In this document: positions 30,871-38,530 of the stretch, in pieces
How the letters are laid out: every line of letters begins with the position of its first letter
How positions within the stretch are numbered: position 1 is the stretch's first letter
Assembly (NCBI GenBank): GCA_001618615.1
Contig: LKHB01000169.1
Location: forward strand, 1-38,530
Origin: Fermentibacter danicus
GTDB taxonomy: Bacteria; Fermentibacterota; Fermentibacteria; Fermentibacterales; Fermentibacteraceae
Length of the DNA stretch: 38,530 nucleotides
Direction: 5' to 3'
Notes under the pieces: model-generated
What the model saw: the letters and a program-made list of their open reading frames with translations, nothing else
The model's database searches: none
What the model was told of the DNA's origin: nothing
Translations under genes and position numbers: made by a program

Positions 30871-31404
30871 GTGCGATTAACTCCGCTCGACATAAGGCGA
30901 CAGCGTTTCGCGAAGGTCTTCCGAGGCTACGATACCGCCGAGGTGGAGGCCTTCCTCGAAATGGTCGCCGACGCCTGGACCGAGCTTACGACCGTGGTGG
31001 ACGACACCGAGAAGGAACTCATCGCCCTGCGTTCCAGAGCCGCTGACTTCGACAGGATGGAAGGCGCCGTCCGCGAAGTGCTCGTAGCCCAGCAGCAGAG
31101 CGCCTCGCGAGCCCGTGAGGACGCCGAGAAGGAAGCCCAGCTCATCGTGATGGACGCCGAGGTAAAGGCCGCCAACCTGCTCAGCGAGGCCCGCGAGAGG
31201 GTGCAGGTCCTTTCCGGGACGGTCCGCGAGCTGCAGGACCGCCGGCTGGCCATACTCGCCCAGATGTCCTCCTTCCTCGAGGCTCAGGGCAGGGTGATCG
31301 AGATGGAGGAAACGAAGATAAAGGCCGACTCCGTCCCGGAGGACAGGCTCCTCTCCGGCGAGGAGCCCGGAGACGGTCCGATCCTCGAACTCTCGGAGCT
31401 CTGA
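30871..31404 (+). CDS. DivIVA-domain coiled-coil protein
   Basis: A 177-residue protein. The N-terminal MRLTPLDIRRQRFAKVFRGYD then AEVEAFLEMVADAW is the DivIVA/GpsB membrane-binding domain. Residues about 45-150 are a long coiled coil (MEGAVREVLVAQQQSASRAR and onward). DivIVA proteins mark curved membranes and poles and are best known from Gram-positives, though diderm examples exist. GTG start at 30871, with GGGGAGG 7 nt upstream. Close before the PorU-like gene (9 nt). Confidence 0.87.
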   Translation: MRLTPLDIRRQRFAKVFRGYDTAEVEAFLEMVADAWTELTTVVDDTEKELIALRSRAADFDRMEGAVREVLVAQQQSASRAREDAEKEAQLIVMDAEVKAANLLSEARERVQVLSGTVRELQDRRLAILAQMSSFLEAQGRVIEMEETKIKADSVPEDRLLSGEEPGDGPILELSEL

Positions 31405-31413
31405 CGCGGGCAA

Positions 31414-34400
31414 ATGCATCTCATAGCCGTCCTGGCCGCCCTGGCTGCGAATGCTCCGACGCTCTCCGGAGATTCATATTCGATCTCCTGGGAGGTGCCC
31501 GAACTGGTCACGCTCAGGGGGCCGGGGGATGCCGTAGTGGGCCTCTCTGCGGATGGCTGCGGCTTCTGCGGCTGCAACGGCGACGTTCTCCTCCCGGAAC
31601 TGAACATGTACCTTCCGGTTCCGCCGGGCAGCTCCCCGGTGCTGTCCGTAGAGCCCTCGGGCATCGCTCCGGCCGGCATCGAGAGTGTCTCCAGGGCTCT
31701 TCCATCCAACGGCGGAACCGTTTTCGAAGCCGCCCCCCTCTCCGACCTTCCGGACGCCTGGGGCGAGCTGGCGGGCGTCACCTCCTTCAGGGGCTTCAGT
31801 CTGGCCAGGGTGCGCATCCACCCGGTCATATCGTCCGGCGGCGGATTGGTCCGTGCGCGTTCTCTGGCCGTCGTCCTCGAATTCGGCCGCACCGGAAGCC
31901 CTTCCAGGGTTGCAGGAGCCGAGGGCGACCTCCTGCGGCTGATAACCGGAACGGACACGGCCTGGCGTTCTGAAGCCCGCTCCGGTATGCGGGGCAGCCC
32001 GTTCGCCGGCCTTCCCTGGGCCAGGATAGGAGTGGACACCGCCGGCATCCACGCCGTCACGGGCGACATGGTTCCCCATGCCTGCGGATCGCCCAGCGCG
32101 ACTCTCTCGCTCTTCACCGGCAGGGGCAGGATGATGGGCTCCTCCCCGTGGGACAGCCTGTACATTCCCCGGCCTGTCCCGGTGCTGGTGCGCGACGGCG
32201 GCGACGGCGTCTTCGACGAGTCCGACAGCCTGTACTTCTTCGCCAGAGGTCTGTCGTGGTGGGAACCCGACGGCGACAGCCTCCCCGGCCATTTCATGCA
32301 CCAGTATTCCGGCCGGAACTTCTACTGGCTCACCTGGGGCGGAGAGCCCGGCATCCCGATGCAGACGATAAACGCGGGGCTCACCGGCGCCCCGGCCGTT
32401 CAGCGCCCCTGCCTCGCCAGACTCCATTTCGAGCGCGACATCATAAGGAAGCCCGACCTGGTTCCGGGCGACTGGATATGGGACGCCGCCCTCGGCACCG
32501 GTACGCAGTGGTACTACCACGAATTCGACATCCCCGGAGCCTGCGACGGCAGCGGGATCGTCAGAGTCTATCTGGTGTCCGCCAGCGCGGGCGGCCACGC
32601 GACGAGGGTCCTGGTGAACGGCCAGACCGTCGCCGACACCGTCTGGAGCGGAGTCGGAGCCTTCGTTCTCGAGGCCCGGACATCCTCCCTGCGCCCGGGC
32701 GTCAACAAACTCGACATCGCGATCGATCACGGATCCGCGTCCGACGACATCTACATCGACTGGTTCGAGGTCTTCCCCAGGATGAAGCCCGCCCTCTGGA
32801 GTTCCGGCCAGACCCATGTCCCCATGGAGTGGCGCCAGGAGGCCGGGAGGGTCCGGCTCGACTGGGATGGCGGCCTCGGCGGGGCGATGGTCTTCGCTGT
32901 CGGAGGCGACACCCATGCCGCTCTGCTCGACGGCTGGAGCGGCGGCTCCCTCGAGGTCGAGTTCCCTTCGGGATGGGCCTCGAAGGAGCTCTGGGCCGTG
33001 CCGGTCGGCGCGGTCATGGCGCCCGCCTCGGTGGAATACGCCGAACCCGGCGGTCTGGTCACCTTCCAGGGCGGTGCGGACAGGCTCTACATCTATCCGG
33101 AGGGTTTCGAGGGCGCCGCGTTGTCCCTGTTCGAACCCGGATCGTCCAGCGAGGCGGTCTGCCTTACGGACATCTACGACGAATTCAACGGGGGCGTCCG
33201 TGATCCCTGGGCCATCACCGCCTTTCTCGACTTCGTGCTGAAAGCCTGGGAACCCGCTCCCGTGGACGTGATCCTCTGTGGCGGAGGTCACTTCGACCCC
33301 AGGAACCGTGCCGGCTCCCGCGTCAGCCTGATCGATCCCGTCCGCTCACCCGGCGACTACTTCCAGGACGACCTCTACGCGATCACGAAGGGCACCGATG
33401 TTCCCCAGTTCGCCGTCTCCAGGATCAGCACCTCCGACCTCGCGGCCTTCGCAATCGTCGCCTCGCGCTCTGCAGCCTACCGCTCCGGCGCCTTCGCGGG
33501 CGCCTGGCAGACGCGGGTTCTCGGGGCTGCGGACGACGAGCGGTCGAGCCAGTACTCCGCCGACGAAACCTACCATACGAACAGCATGGAGCGGATCCTC
33601 GAGGAGCATCTCCCTGACGCCGCCAGGCCCGTAAAGCATTACATGATACTTTATCCGTTCGACTCACTCTTCAAGAAACCGGAGGCGCGGCAGGCCTTCA
33701 TCGATCTCTGGTCGGAGGGCGCGCTGCTGGTCCTGTTCCTCGGTCACGGCAGCTTCGACCAGCTCGCCGACGAAGGCCTGTTCTACCTCGATGACACAGG
33801 TCAGCTCGCGAACTCCGGCAGGCTGCCCGCAGCCTTCTTCGGCTCATGCAGGGTCGGGAGATTCCAGGACCCCGGCCGTGATTGCATCGCGCAGTCTGTC
33901 ACCACCGCTCCCCGCGGCGGCGCGATAGTCGGGATAGGAGCCACGTTCGACACGATAGGCCCGGTAAACGAGCTCCTGATGGCCGCCTTCGCGGACGCGG
34001 TCTTCTCGCAGTCCGGCGCTTCGCTGGCCTCGTGCCTGCTGGCCGCCAAGCTGCAGGCCGGCTATTCCGGATTGAACAACAGGGTCTACGTTATGTTCGG
34101 CGACGGTTCGACCATGCCCGCCGTTCCGGGCCACATGCACCCCGTCGACGCGGATACCCTGTTCACAGGAGAGAGGTCGGGCTTCTCCGGCACGGCGCCG
34201 CATGAGGGCACCGTCCTCCTCGAAGCCTTCGAATCCAGCCGGAGGAGAACCTACTACACGTTCAGGCAGAACCTCCCCATCGAATACTTCGACATGCCCG
34301 CCCTCTTCTTCGCGGGCTCGGCGGCGGCCGACCCCGGTTTCGCCGCGGAGGCGTTCGTGCCGGTGGATGCCGATACCGGAACCAGAAGCAGGATACAGGC

Positions 34401-35100
34401 TCTCGTCATCTCCCCCGAGGGAGTGTCCGCCTCCGCCGCCTGGCCTCATCCGCTGGTCCCCGGCATGCCTTCCACCACGGATTCGACGGGGCCTTCGATC
34501 GAAATCTGGCTCGAAGGCTTCCGCAGCACGGAGGAGCCATCCGTGTCGGGCTGTGCGACCCTCTCGGCCAGGCTCTCCGACGAATCAGGGATCAACCTTG
34601 TCGGCAACCCCGGAAGGCAGCTCGCGCTCTACGTCGACGGCACCGCGTCGGACGTCTCGGGCAGCTTCTGCTACGATCCGGGCAGCACGACGGATGGCGG
34701 GCTCGAAGTCGACCTTGGCCTCCTCCCGGTGGGAACGCACACGCTGGAACTCGCCGCCAGCGACTGCCTGCTCAACAGGAGCAGCGCCGCCATGAGATTC
34801 ACGGTAGTCGCCGCCGACAGCCCCAGCTTCTCCCAGGTATTCGCCTACCCATGCCCCGCCTCGGACGGAGTTTCGATAAACTGGACCCAGAGCGGGTCGG
34901 ACCCGGTCGATCTCGACATCTACACGATATCGGGCAGGAGGGTGGAATCCGTCCGGAACCTGCGGTGCCGGCCCGGCTATAACCAATACTGGTGGAACTG
35001 CGAAGACAGGGATGGGGATCCGGTGGCCAGCGGATCCTACATCTTCAGGATATCCGCCGGAGATTCCGAGGCCTGCGGCATAATTGCGCTGATCAGATAG
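31414..35100 (+). CDS. porU: PorU-like C25 cysteine peptidase with FlgD-like C-terminal domain
   Basis: A 1228-residue secreted peptidase. The N-terminal part has WARIGVDTAGIHAVTGDMV and DGVFDESDSLYFFARG, both typical of PorU. The C25 catalytic domain (about 620-930) has LFLGHGSFDQ with likely catalytic His778 and AAFFGSCRVGRF with Cys812. The last 90 residues, from FSQVFAYPCPASDGV to SGSYIFRISAG, are a FlgD-like Ig domain of the kind used as a type IX C-terminal signal. In Bacteroidota PorU is the sortase that cleaves such signals and attaches cargo to surface lipid. The porV-like gene follows by 15 nt. No strong Shine-Dalgarno precedes the ATG. It may instead be a secreted gingipain-like enzyme. 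Confidence 0.85.
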   Translation: MHLIAVLAALAANAPTLSGDSYSISWEVPELVTLRGPGDAVVGLSADGCGFCGCNGDVLLPELNMYLPVPPGSSPVLSVEPSGIAPAGIESVSRALPSNGGTVFEAAPLSDLPDAWGELAGVTSFRGFSLARVRIHPVISSGGGLVRARSLAVVLEFGRTGSPSRVAGAEGDLLRLITGTDTAWRSEARSGMRGSPFAGLPWARIGVDTAGIHAVTGDMVPHACGSPSATLSLFTGRGRMMGSSPWDSLYIPRPVPVLVRDGGDGVFDESDSLYFFARGLSWWEPDGDSLPGHFMHQYSGRNFYWLTWGGEPGIPMQTINAGLTGAPAVQRPCLARLHFERDIIRKPDLVPGDWIWDAALGTGTQWYYHEFDIPGACDGSGIVRVYLVSASAGGHATRVLVNGQTVADTVWSGVGAFVLEARTSSLRPGVNKLDIAIDHGSASDDIYIDWFEVFPRMKPALWSSGQTHVPMEWRQEAGRVRLDWDGGLGGAMVFAVGGDTHAALLDGWSGGSLEVEFPSGWASKELWAVPVGAVMAPASVEYAEPGGLVTFQGGADRLYIYPEGFEGAALSLFEPGSSSEAVCLTDIYDEFNGGVRDPWAITAFLDFVLKAWEPAPVDVILCGGGHFDPRNRAGSRVSLIDPVRSPGDYFQDDLYAITKGTDVPQFAVSRISTSDLAAFAIVASRSAAYRSGAFAGAWQTRVLGAADDERSSQYSADETYHTNSMERILEEHLPDAARPVKHYMILYPFDSLFKKPEARQAFIDLWSEGALLVLFLGHGSFDQLADEGLFYLDDTGQLANSGRLPAAFFGSCRVGRFQDPGRDCIAQSVTTAPRGGAIVGIGATFDTIGPVNELLMAAFADAVFSQSGASLASCLLAAKLQAGYSGLNNRVYVMFGDGSTMPAVPGHMHPVDADTLFTGERSGFSGTAPHEGTVLLEAFESSRRRTYYTFRQNLPIEYFDMPALFFAGSAAADPGFAAEAFVPVDADTGTRSRIQALVISPEGVSASAAWPHPLVPGMPSTTDSTGPSIEIWLEGFRSTEEPSVSGCATLSARLSDESGINLVGNPGRQLALYVDGTASDVSGSFCYDPGSTTDGGLEVDLGLLPVGTHTLELAASDCLLNRSSAAMRFTVVAADSPSFSQVFAYPCPASDGVSINWTQSGSDPVDLDIYTISGRRVESVRNLRCRPGYNQYWWNCEDRDGDPVASGSYIFRISAGDSEACGIIALIR

Positions 35101-35115
35101 GCAACAGGAGGAACA

Positions 35116-36120
35116 ATGTCGAAATCCCTTTCTCTTGCTCTCCTCGCGGGAGCGTTTGCGGCCGCCGGCGCATCCACGGCCAGCGTGGTCTGGCTCACGA
35201 TAACCCCCGGGGCCCATGCCAACGGCATGGGCGAAGCCTTCACGGCCATCGCCGACGACGCAACGGCCAGCTACTGGAACCCGGCCGGCCTCGCTCTCGC
35301 GGACTCGGGCCGCCATGAGATCACCCTCCAGCACTCCAACTGGCTCCCTCAGCTCGCCGACGACATGTACTTCGAATACCTCGGATACGCCAGGAACATC
35401 CCGGGATGGGGCGGCATCGGGGGAAACATCACCTTCATGTCCATGGGCGAGATGCTGGAGACGGCGCCCGGCATGGAGGACCCTCTGGGCACCTTCTACT
35501 CGTACGGCATGGCGGCCACCGTCGCCTTCGGCACCGAGATCGCGCCGGGCGCCTCGGTCGGCCTCGGCGCCAAGTTCATCTACGACCACCTCTACTACAC
35601 GGACGAGGGGAAGGGAACGTCCTTCGCGGCCGACCTGGGCGTACTGTATCAGATCCCCATGGACCGGATCGGCCTCGGCGGCGCGGGAGACGCCTCCATC
35701 GGCGCCAGTCTGTCGAACCTCGGCCCCAACATGAGCTACGGCGGCGACTCGGAGGACAACCCGCTCCCTCGAATCCTGAGGGCCGGCATCGCCTATCAGC
35801 CCTTCGATACGCAGATGACCCAGCTCAGAATAGCCGCGGACTACAGCAAGCTGCTCGTGAGAGTGGAAGACGGCCTCGTGGACGAGTTGAGCGAGAACAA
35901 ATGGGGCGTGGGCGCCGAGTACTGGTACTATAACCTGCTGGGTCTCCGCGCCGGCTACTCGCACGACACCGAAGGCGAATCCACCATCAGCGGAGCCACG
36001 TTCGGAGCCGGCCTCAGATACGGCAGCTTCCAGTTCGACATGGCCTTCGTCCCCGTGGACATTAGCCTTCAGGGCTCTGGCAAGTACAACAAGAAGTTCT
36101 CGCTGCTGGTGCAGTTCTGA
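35116..36120 (+). CDS. porV: PorV/PorQ-family outer-membrane protein
   Basis: A 334-residue FadL-like beta-barrel with a signal peptide (LALLAGAFAAAGASTA). It contains the family motif GAHANGMGEAFTAIADDATA followed by SYWNPAGLA, many amphipathic strands, and a C-terminal Phe (KKFSLLVQF). PorV is the carrier that moves cargo from the type IX pore to the PorU sortase; its location directly after a PorU-like gene supports that role. AGGAGG lies 4 nt before ATG. Confidence 0.9.
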   Translation: MSKSLSLALLAGAFAAAGASTASVVWLTITPGAHANGMGEAFTAIADDATASYWNPAGLALADSGRHEITLQHSNWLPQLADDMYFEYLGYARNIPGWGGIGGNITFMSMGEMLETAPGMEDPLGTFYSYGMAATVAFGTEIAPGASVGLGAKFIYDHLYYTDEGKGTSFAADLGVLYQIPMDRIGLGGAGDASIGASLSNLGPNMSYGGDSEDNPLPRILRAGIAYQPFDTQMTQLRIAADYSKLLVRVEDGLVDELSENKWGVGAEYWYYNLLGLRAGYSHDTEGESTISGATFGAGLRYGSFQFDMAFVPVDISLQGSGKYNKKFSLLVQF

Positions 36121-36122
36121 GA

Positions 36123-38530
36123 ATGGCGCTCCGCCTCCCGGCGACAGTGGCCGTGCTCTGCGCGGCAGCCTCGGCCTCCGTGCCGATCCTGCCGGACACC
36201 GACGTTCCCTGGCTCAACGAGCGGCCTTCCGAGGGAATCGCCATCTGGGACGGCTCATCATCCGGCGCGGCGCTCGACGCCCTGGGCGAGTTCAGGCTGT
36301 GCATCATCAGGGTGGAATTCGTGGAGGACTTCACGCCTCTGACGACGGGTGACGGCCGCTTCGACATGAAGGCGCAGCCTCCGCACGACCGGGAATACAC
36401 CGAGGGCCTCGCAGCCGACATGGCCTCGTGGCTGTACGACGTGTCGGGGGGCGGGTTCGAGCTGTCCTTCGACGTCTATCCTGCCTCCGGCGCCTATCAC
36501 ATGGACCACCAGATGTCCTACTACGGGGCCGACTCCACCTGGGCGGCGGGCATCTGCCTGCTCCTCCGCGATGCGGTCCGCGCCGCCGATGTCGACGTGG
36601 ACTTCTCCGAATACGACGCCGTGATGGTGGTTCACGCCGGGGCGGGGCAGGAGGCCGACATATTGCGCGACAGCCCCGACGACATCCACTCCGCCTTCAT
36701 GACCCTGGGCAATCTCGCCTACTATCTGCCGGAGGGCGGCGTGGGCTTCCTCGGCATCCCCACCGACGACGGGGTGTATGTCCGCGAGGGTCTGATCGTC
36801 CCCGAGCAGGAATCCCAGGACGGCTTCGGCCTCGGAGTCATCGGCACCATGATCCACGAGTTCATGCACCAGCTCGGTCTTCCCGACCTGTACGACACCC
36901 TGTCCGGCGGAGTCGGAGTCGGCGGCTGGGACATCATGGGCTACGGCCAGTGGATGTCCGCCGGCTTCTGGCCCACCGCCCCCGGCGCTTGGAGCAGGGT
37001 CAGGCTCGGATGGGCCGACGTGGTGGATGCCTCGGGCGGCGGAACCTGGTCGGTCGAGTGCGGCGGCGACGTGCTGAGGGTGGATCTGTCCGGCAGCGAG
37101 TACCTTCTCATCGAGAACCGCCAGAGGGATCCGAACGGCGACGGGCTCTGCGGCGAGCACGAGAGGGATTACGGCCTCCCCGGCTCCGGGATACTCATCT
37201 GGCACGTGGATGACGGGGTGCTGGCCGCCAACATGGCCGCCAACACCGTCAATGTCGATCCGGACCACAAGGGGGTCGATCTCGAGGAGGCCGACGGCAT
37301 CCAGGACTTCGACTACTCCCTGTCCGACACGTACGGCATCATGGGCAGCGAATACGACCCGTTCTTCATCGGCGGCTACTCGCACACCTTCGGCCCCTCG
37401 ACGATCCCCTCCAGTGCGACGAGCTGGGGCGGCTTCACGGGCGTGACCGTCGAGATCGGCTCGGCGCCGGGCAATTCCATGCAGGTGACCGTCGATCCCA
37501 TCTCGATGACCGCAGGCTGGCCCGTGCAGACCCGGCCTGTCGCCCGGGGGCCCTTCCTCTGGAACTCGCAGGACGGGCCCGCGGTGCTCCTTCTTTCCAC
37601 GACCGGACAGCTCCTGAAGCTCGATCCCGCAAGCCCCGGCGAACCGGTCACGGCCATTGCCACCGGCGTCACCGGCCCGCCGGCCGCCGCACCCCTCGGT
37701 GGAGGGGAGTACGACTGCCTCGTCTGGATGGGCGACGACCGTGAACTCCATCTGCTGGATCCCCGGGGACACGAGAAGGCCGGATGGCCCGTGCCGATGC
37801 AGGGGGTCCCGGTGCGCTGCGCCGCCCTGCCGGCGACGGGAGCCGTACTGGCGGCCACCGACCGCAACCAGGTCTTCCTCTACGACCTCGACGGAGAGGT
37901 CATGCCGGGCTGGCCTAGGACCGTAACGGAGCGCACGACCGGACTCGCCTTCTGCGAGGACGATCCTTCCGCCCCGGTTCTATTCGCCTCGACTGCGGGA
38001 GGCAGGCTGTACGCCTGGCGGCTCGACGGGAATCCGGTCCACGGATGGCCGGTCGAGTCCCCCGGCGGATCGCCGGTGTCCCCTCCGCTCGCGGCCGACC
38101 TCGACAGGGACGGCGAGGTCGAGGTGACGGTCCTCTGCGGCAGGACGATCTCGTGCTTCTCGCCTTCCGGATCGCCGAAGCCCGGCTTCCCCGTCCAGAC
38201 CCGGGACGAGCCCATGGGCGTCCCCTGGCTCTGCGACCCCGATTCCGACGGCCACATAGACATCGCCGTGGAGACCTCGGCCGGCGTCGAGGCCTACGAG
38301 GCCTCGGGCGCCCTCCTTCTGGACTGGCCCGAGATCCTAGGCTGCGACCCCGCCGGAATCCGTTCCGACGCCAACGCAGGCTGCGGGGGGCGGGGCTTTG
38401 CAGCCCACTTCACCCGTGACGGCAGGATATTCATCCGCAACGCCTTCGGCGCACCCCTGCCGGGCTTCCCACTCTCCACCGGCGACGGTCCGCTGGGCGC
38501 GCCGCTCTTCATCGATCTGGACGGCAACGG
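36123..38530 (+). CDS. Secreted M6-family (InhA-like) metalloprotease, partial at window end
   Basis: The gene runs past the window; 802 codons are visible. A signal peptide (LPATVAVLCAAASAS) is followed by the M6 catalytic domain with IHEFMHQLGLPDLYD, where His245, Glu246 and His249 match HExxH and a later Asp completes zinc binding, then GGWDIMGYG, the usual M6 Met-turn. After about residue 450 come repeated blocks carrying GWPV or GFPV with Asp-rich turns (LDRDGEVEV, DPDSDGHIDI), like FG-GAP/beta-propeller repeats. The start is 2 nt after porV. As it trails porU/porV it may be a type IX cargo, but its C-terminus is not visible. Confidence 0.9.
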   Translation, partial: MALRLPATVAVLCAAASASVPILPDTDVPWLNERPSEGIAIWDGSSSGAALDALGEFRLCIIRVEFVEDFTPLTTGDGRFDMKAQPPHDREYTEGLAADMASWLYDVSGGGFELSFDVYPASGAYHMDHQMSYYGADSTWAAGICLLLRDAVRAADVDVDFSEYDAVMVVHAGAGQEADILRDSPDDIHSAFMTLGNLAYYLPEGGVGFLGIPTDDGVYVREGLIVPEQESQDGFGLGVIGTMIHEFMHQLGLPDLYDTLSGGVGVGGWDIMGYGQWMSAGFWPTAPGAWSRVRLGWADVVDASGGGTWSVECGGDVLRVDLSGSEYLLIENRQRDPNGDGLCGEHERDYGLPGSGILIWHVDDGVLAANMAANTVNVDPDHKGVDLEEADGIQDFDYSLSDTYGIMGSEYDPFFIGGYSHTFGPSTIPSSATSWGGFTGVTVEIGSAPGNSMQVTVDPISMTAGWPVQTRPVARGPFLWNSQDGPAVLLLSTTGQLLKLDPASPGEPVTAIATGVTGPPAAAPLGGGEYDCLVWMGDDRELHLLDPRGHEKAGWPVPMQGVPVRCAALPATGAVLAATDRNQVFLYDLDGEVMPGWPRTVTERTTGLAFCEDDPSAPVLFASTAGGRLYAWRLDGNPVHGWPVESPGGSPVSPPLAADLDRDGEVEVTVLCGRTISCFSPSGSPKPGFPVQTRDEPMGVPWLCDPDSDGHIDIAVETSAGVEAYEASGALLLDWPEILGCDPAGIRSDANAGCGGRGFAAHFTRDGRIFIRNAFGAPLPGFPLSTGDGPLGAPLFIDLDGN

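Noticed and set aside
1..38530. CRISPR arrays, insertion sequences, phage genes, rRNA or tRNA
   Set aside because: I saw no repeated spacers, transposase motifs, long terminal repeats or RNA gene signatures on either strand.

Overview
The window is GC-rich, gene-dense DNA from a diderm bacterium. Outer-membrane genes include an LptD-like protein, split heptose kinase and adenylyltransferase genes for LPS-type inner core, lipoproteins, and proteins ending in Phe as barrel proteins usually do. A PorU-like C25 peptidase with a FlgD-like C-terminal domain, directly followed by a PorV-like barrel, points to the FCB side of the tree with type IX-like export. A GC-rich candidate phylum such as Fermentibacteria or Eisenbacteria would fit, but this is inference. 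I see no rRNA, tRNA, CRISPR array or transposase.

Layout. (1) 23-2645, minus: a GT2 glycosyltransferase, a membrane sugar-phosphate transferase and a small duplicated protein, downstream of HU (2734-3033), which has a near-consensus promoter. (2) 3264-11695, minus: a run of envelope and housekeeping genes. These are a DUF3467 protein, a YbbR-like protein, an anchored unknown protein, RNA polymerase omega, a parvulin-type lipoprotein, an LpoA-like TPR/periplasmic-binding lipoprotein, a ROK sugar kinase and LptD. (3) 11779-18175, plus: heptose kinase, heptose adenylyltransferase, a membrane glycosyltransferase, NifU-like, RsmB, a PASTA protein, Rpe and a small lipoprotein, mostly with 4-20 nt overlaps. 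(4) 18179-22822, plus: a near-consensus promoter, then ffh-rpsP-khpA-rimM-trmD-rplS-rnhB-yraN, a classic translation and RNA operon.

(5) 22835-28142, minus, is the most unusual part. It holds a HgdC/BadF-type activator ATPase, an 866-residue protein with two HGD-D (HgdB/BcrC-like) domains, a third stand-alone HGD-D protein and a SAM methyltransferase. They are arranged as one operon with a candidate promoter and a roughly 240-nt leader that can fold. All three HGD-D domains keep three candidate cluster cysteines and the activator keeps both of its own. I read this as an uncharacterised ATP-driven low-potential reductase or dehydratase coupled to a methyltransferase; the substrate is unknown.

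(6) 28427-38530, plus: comM, yggS, a DivIVA-like protein, PorU-like, PorV-like and a secreted M6 metalloprotease cut by the window end.

Two genes, rsmB and the stand-alone HGD-D gene, have an open and family-like N-terminal reading frame but no ATG, GTG or TTG where the start should be. TTG starts are frequent elsewhere (PASTA, rpsP, trmD). These may be non-standard starts, recoding or assembly errors.
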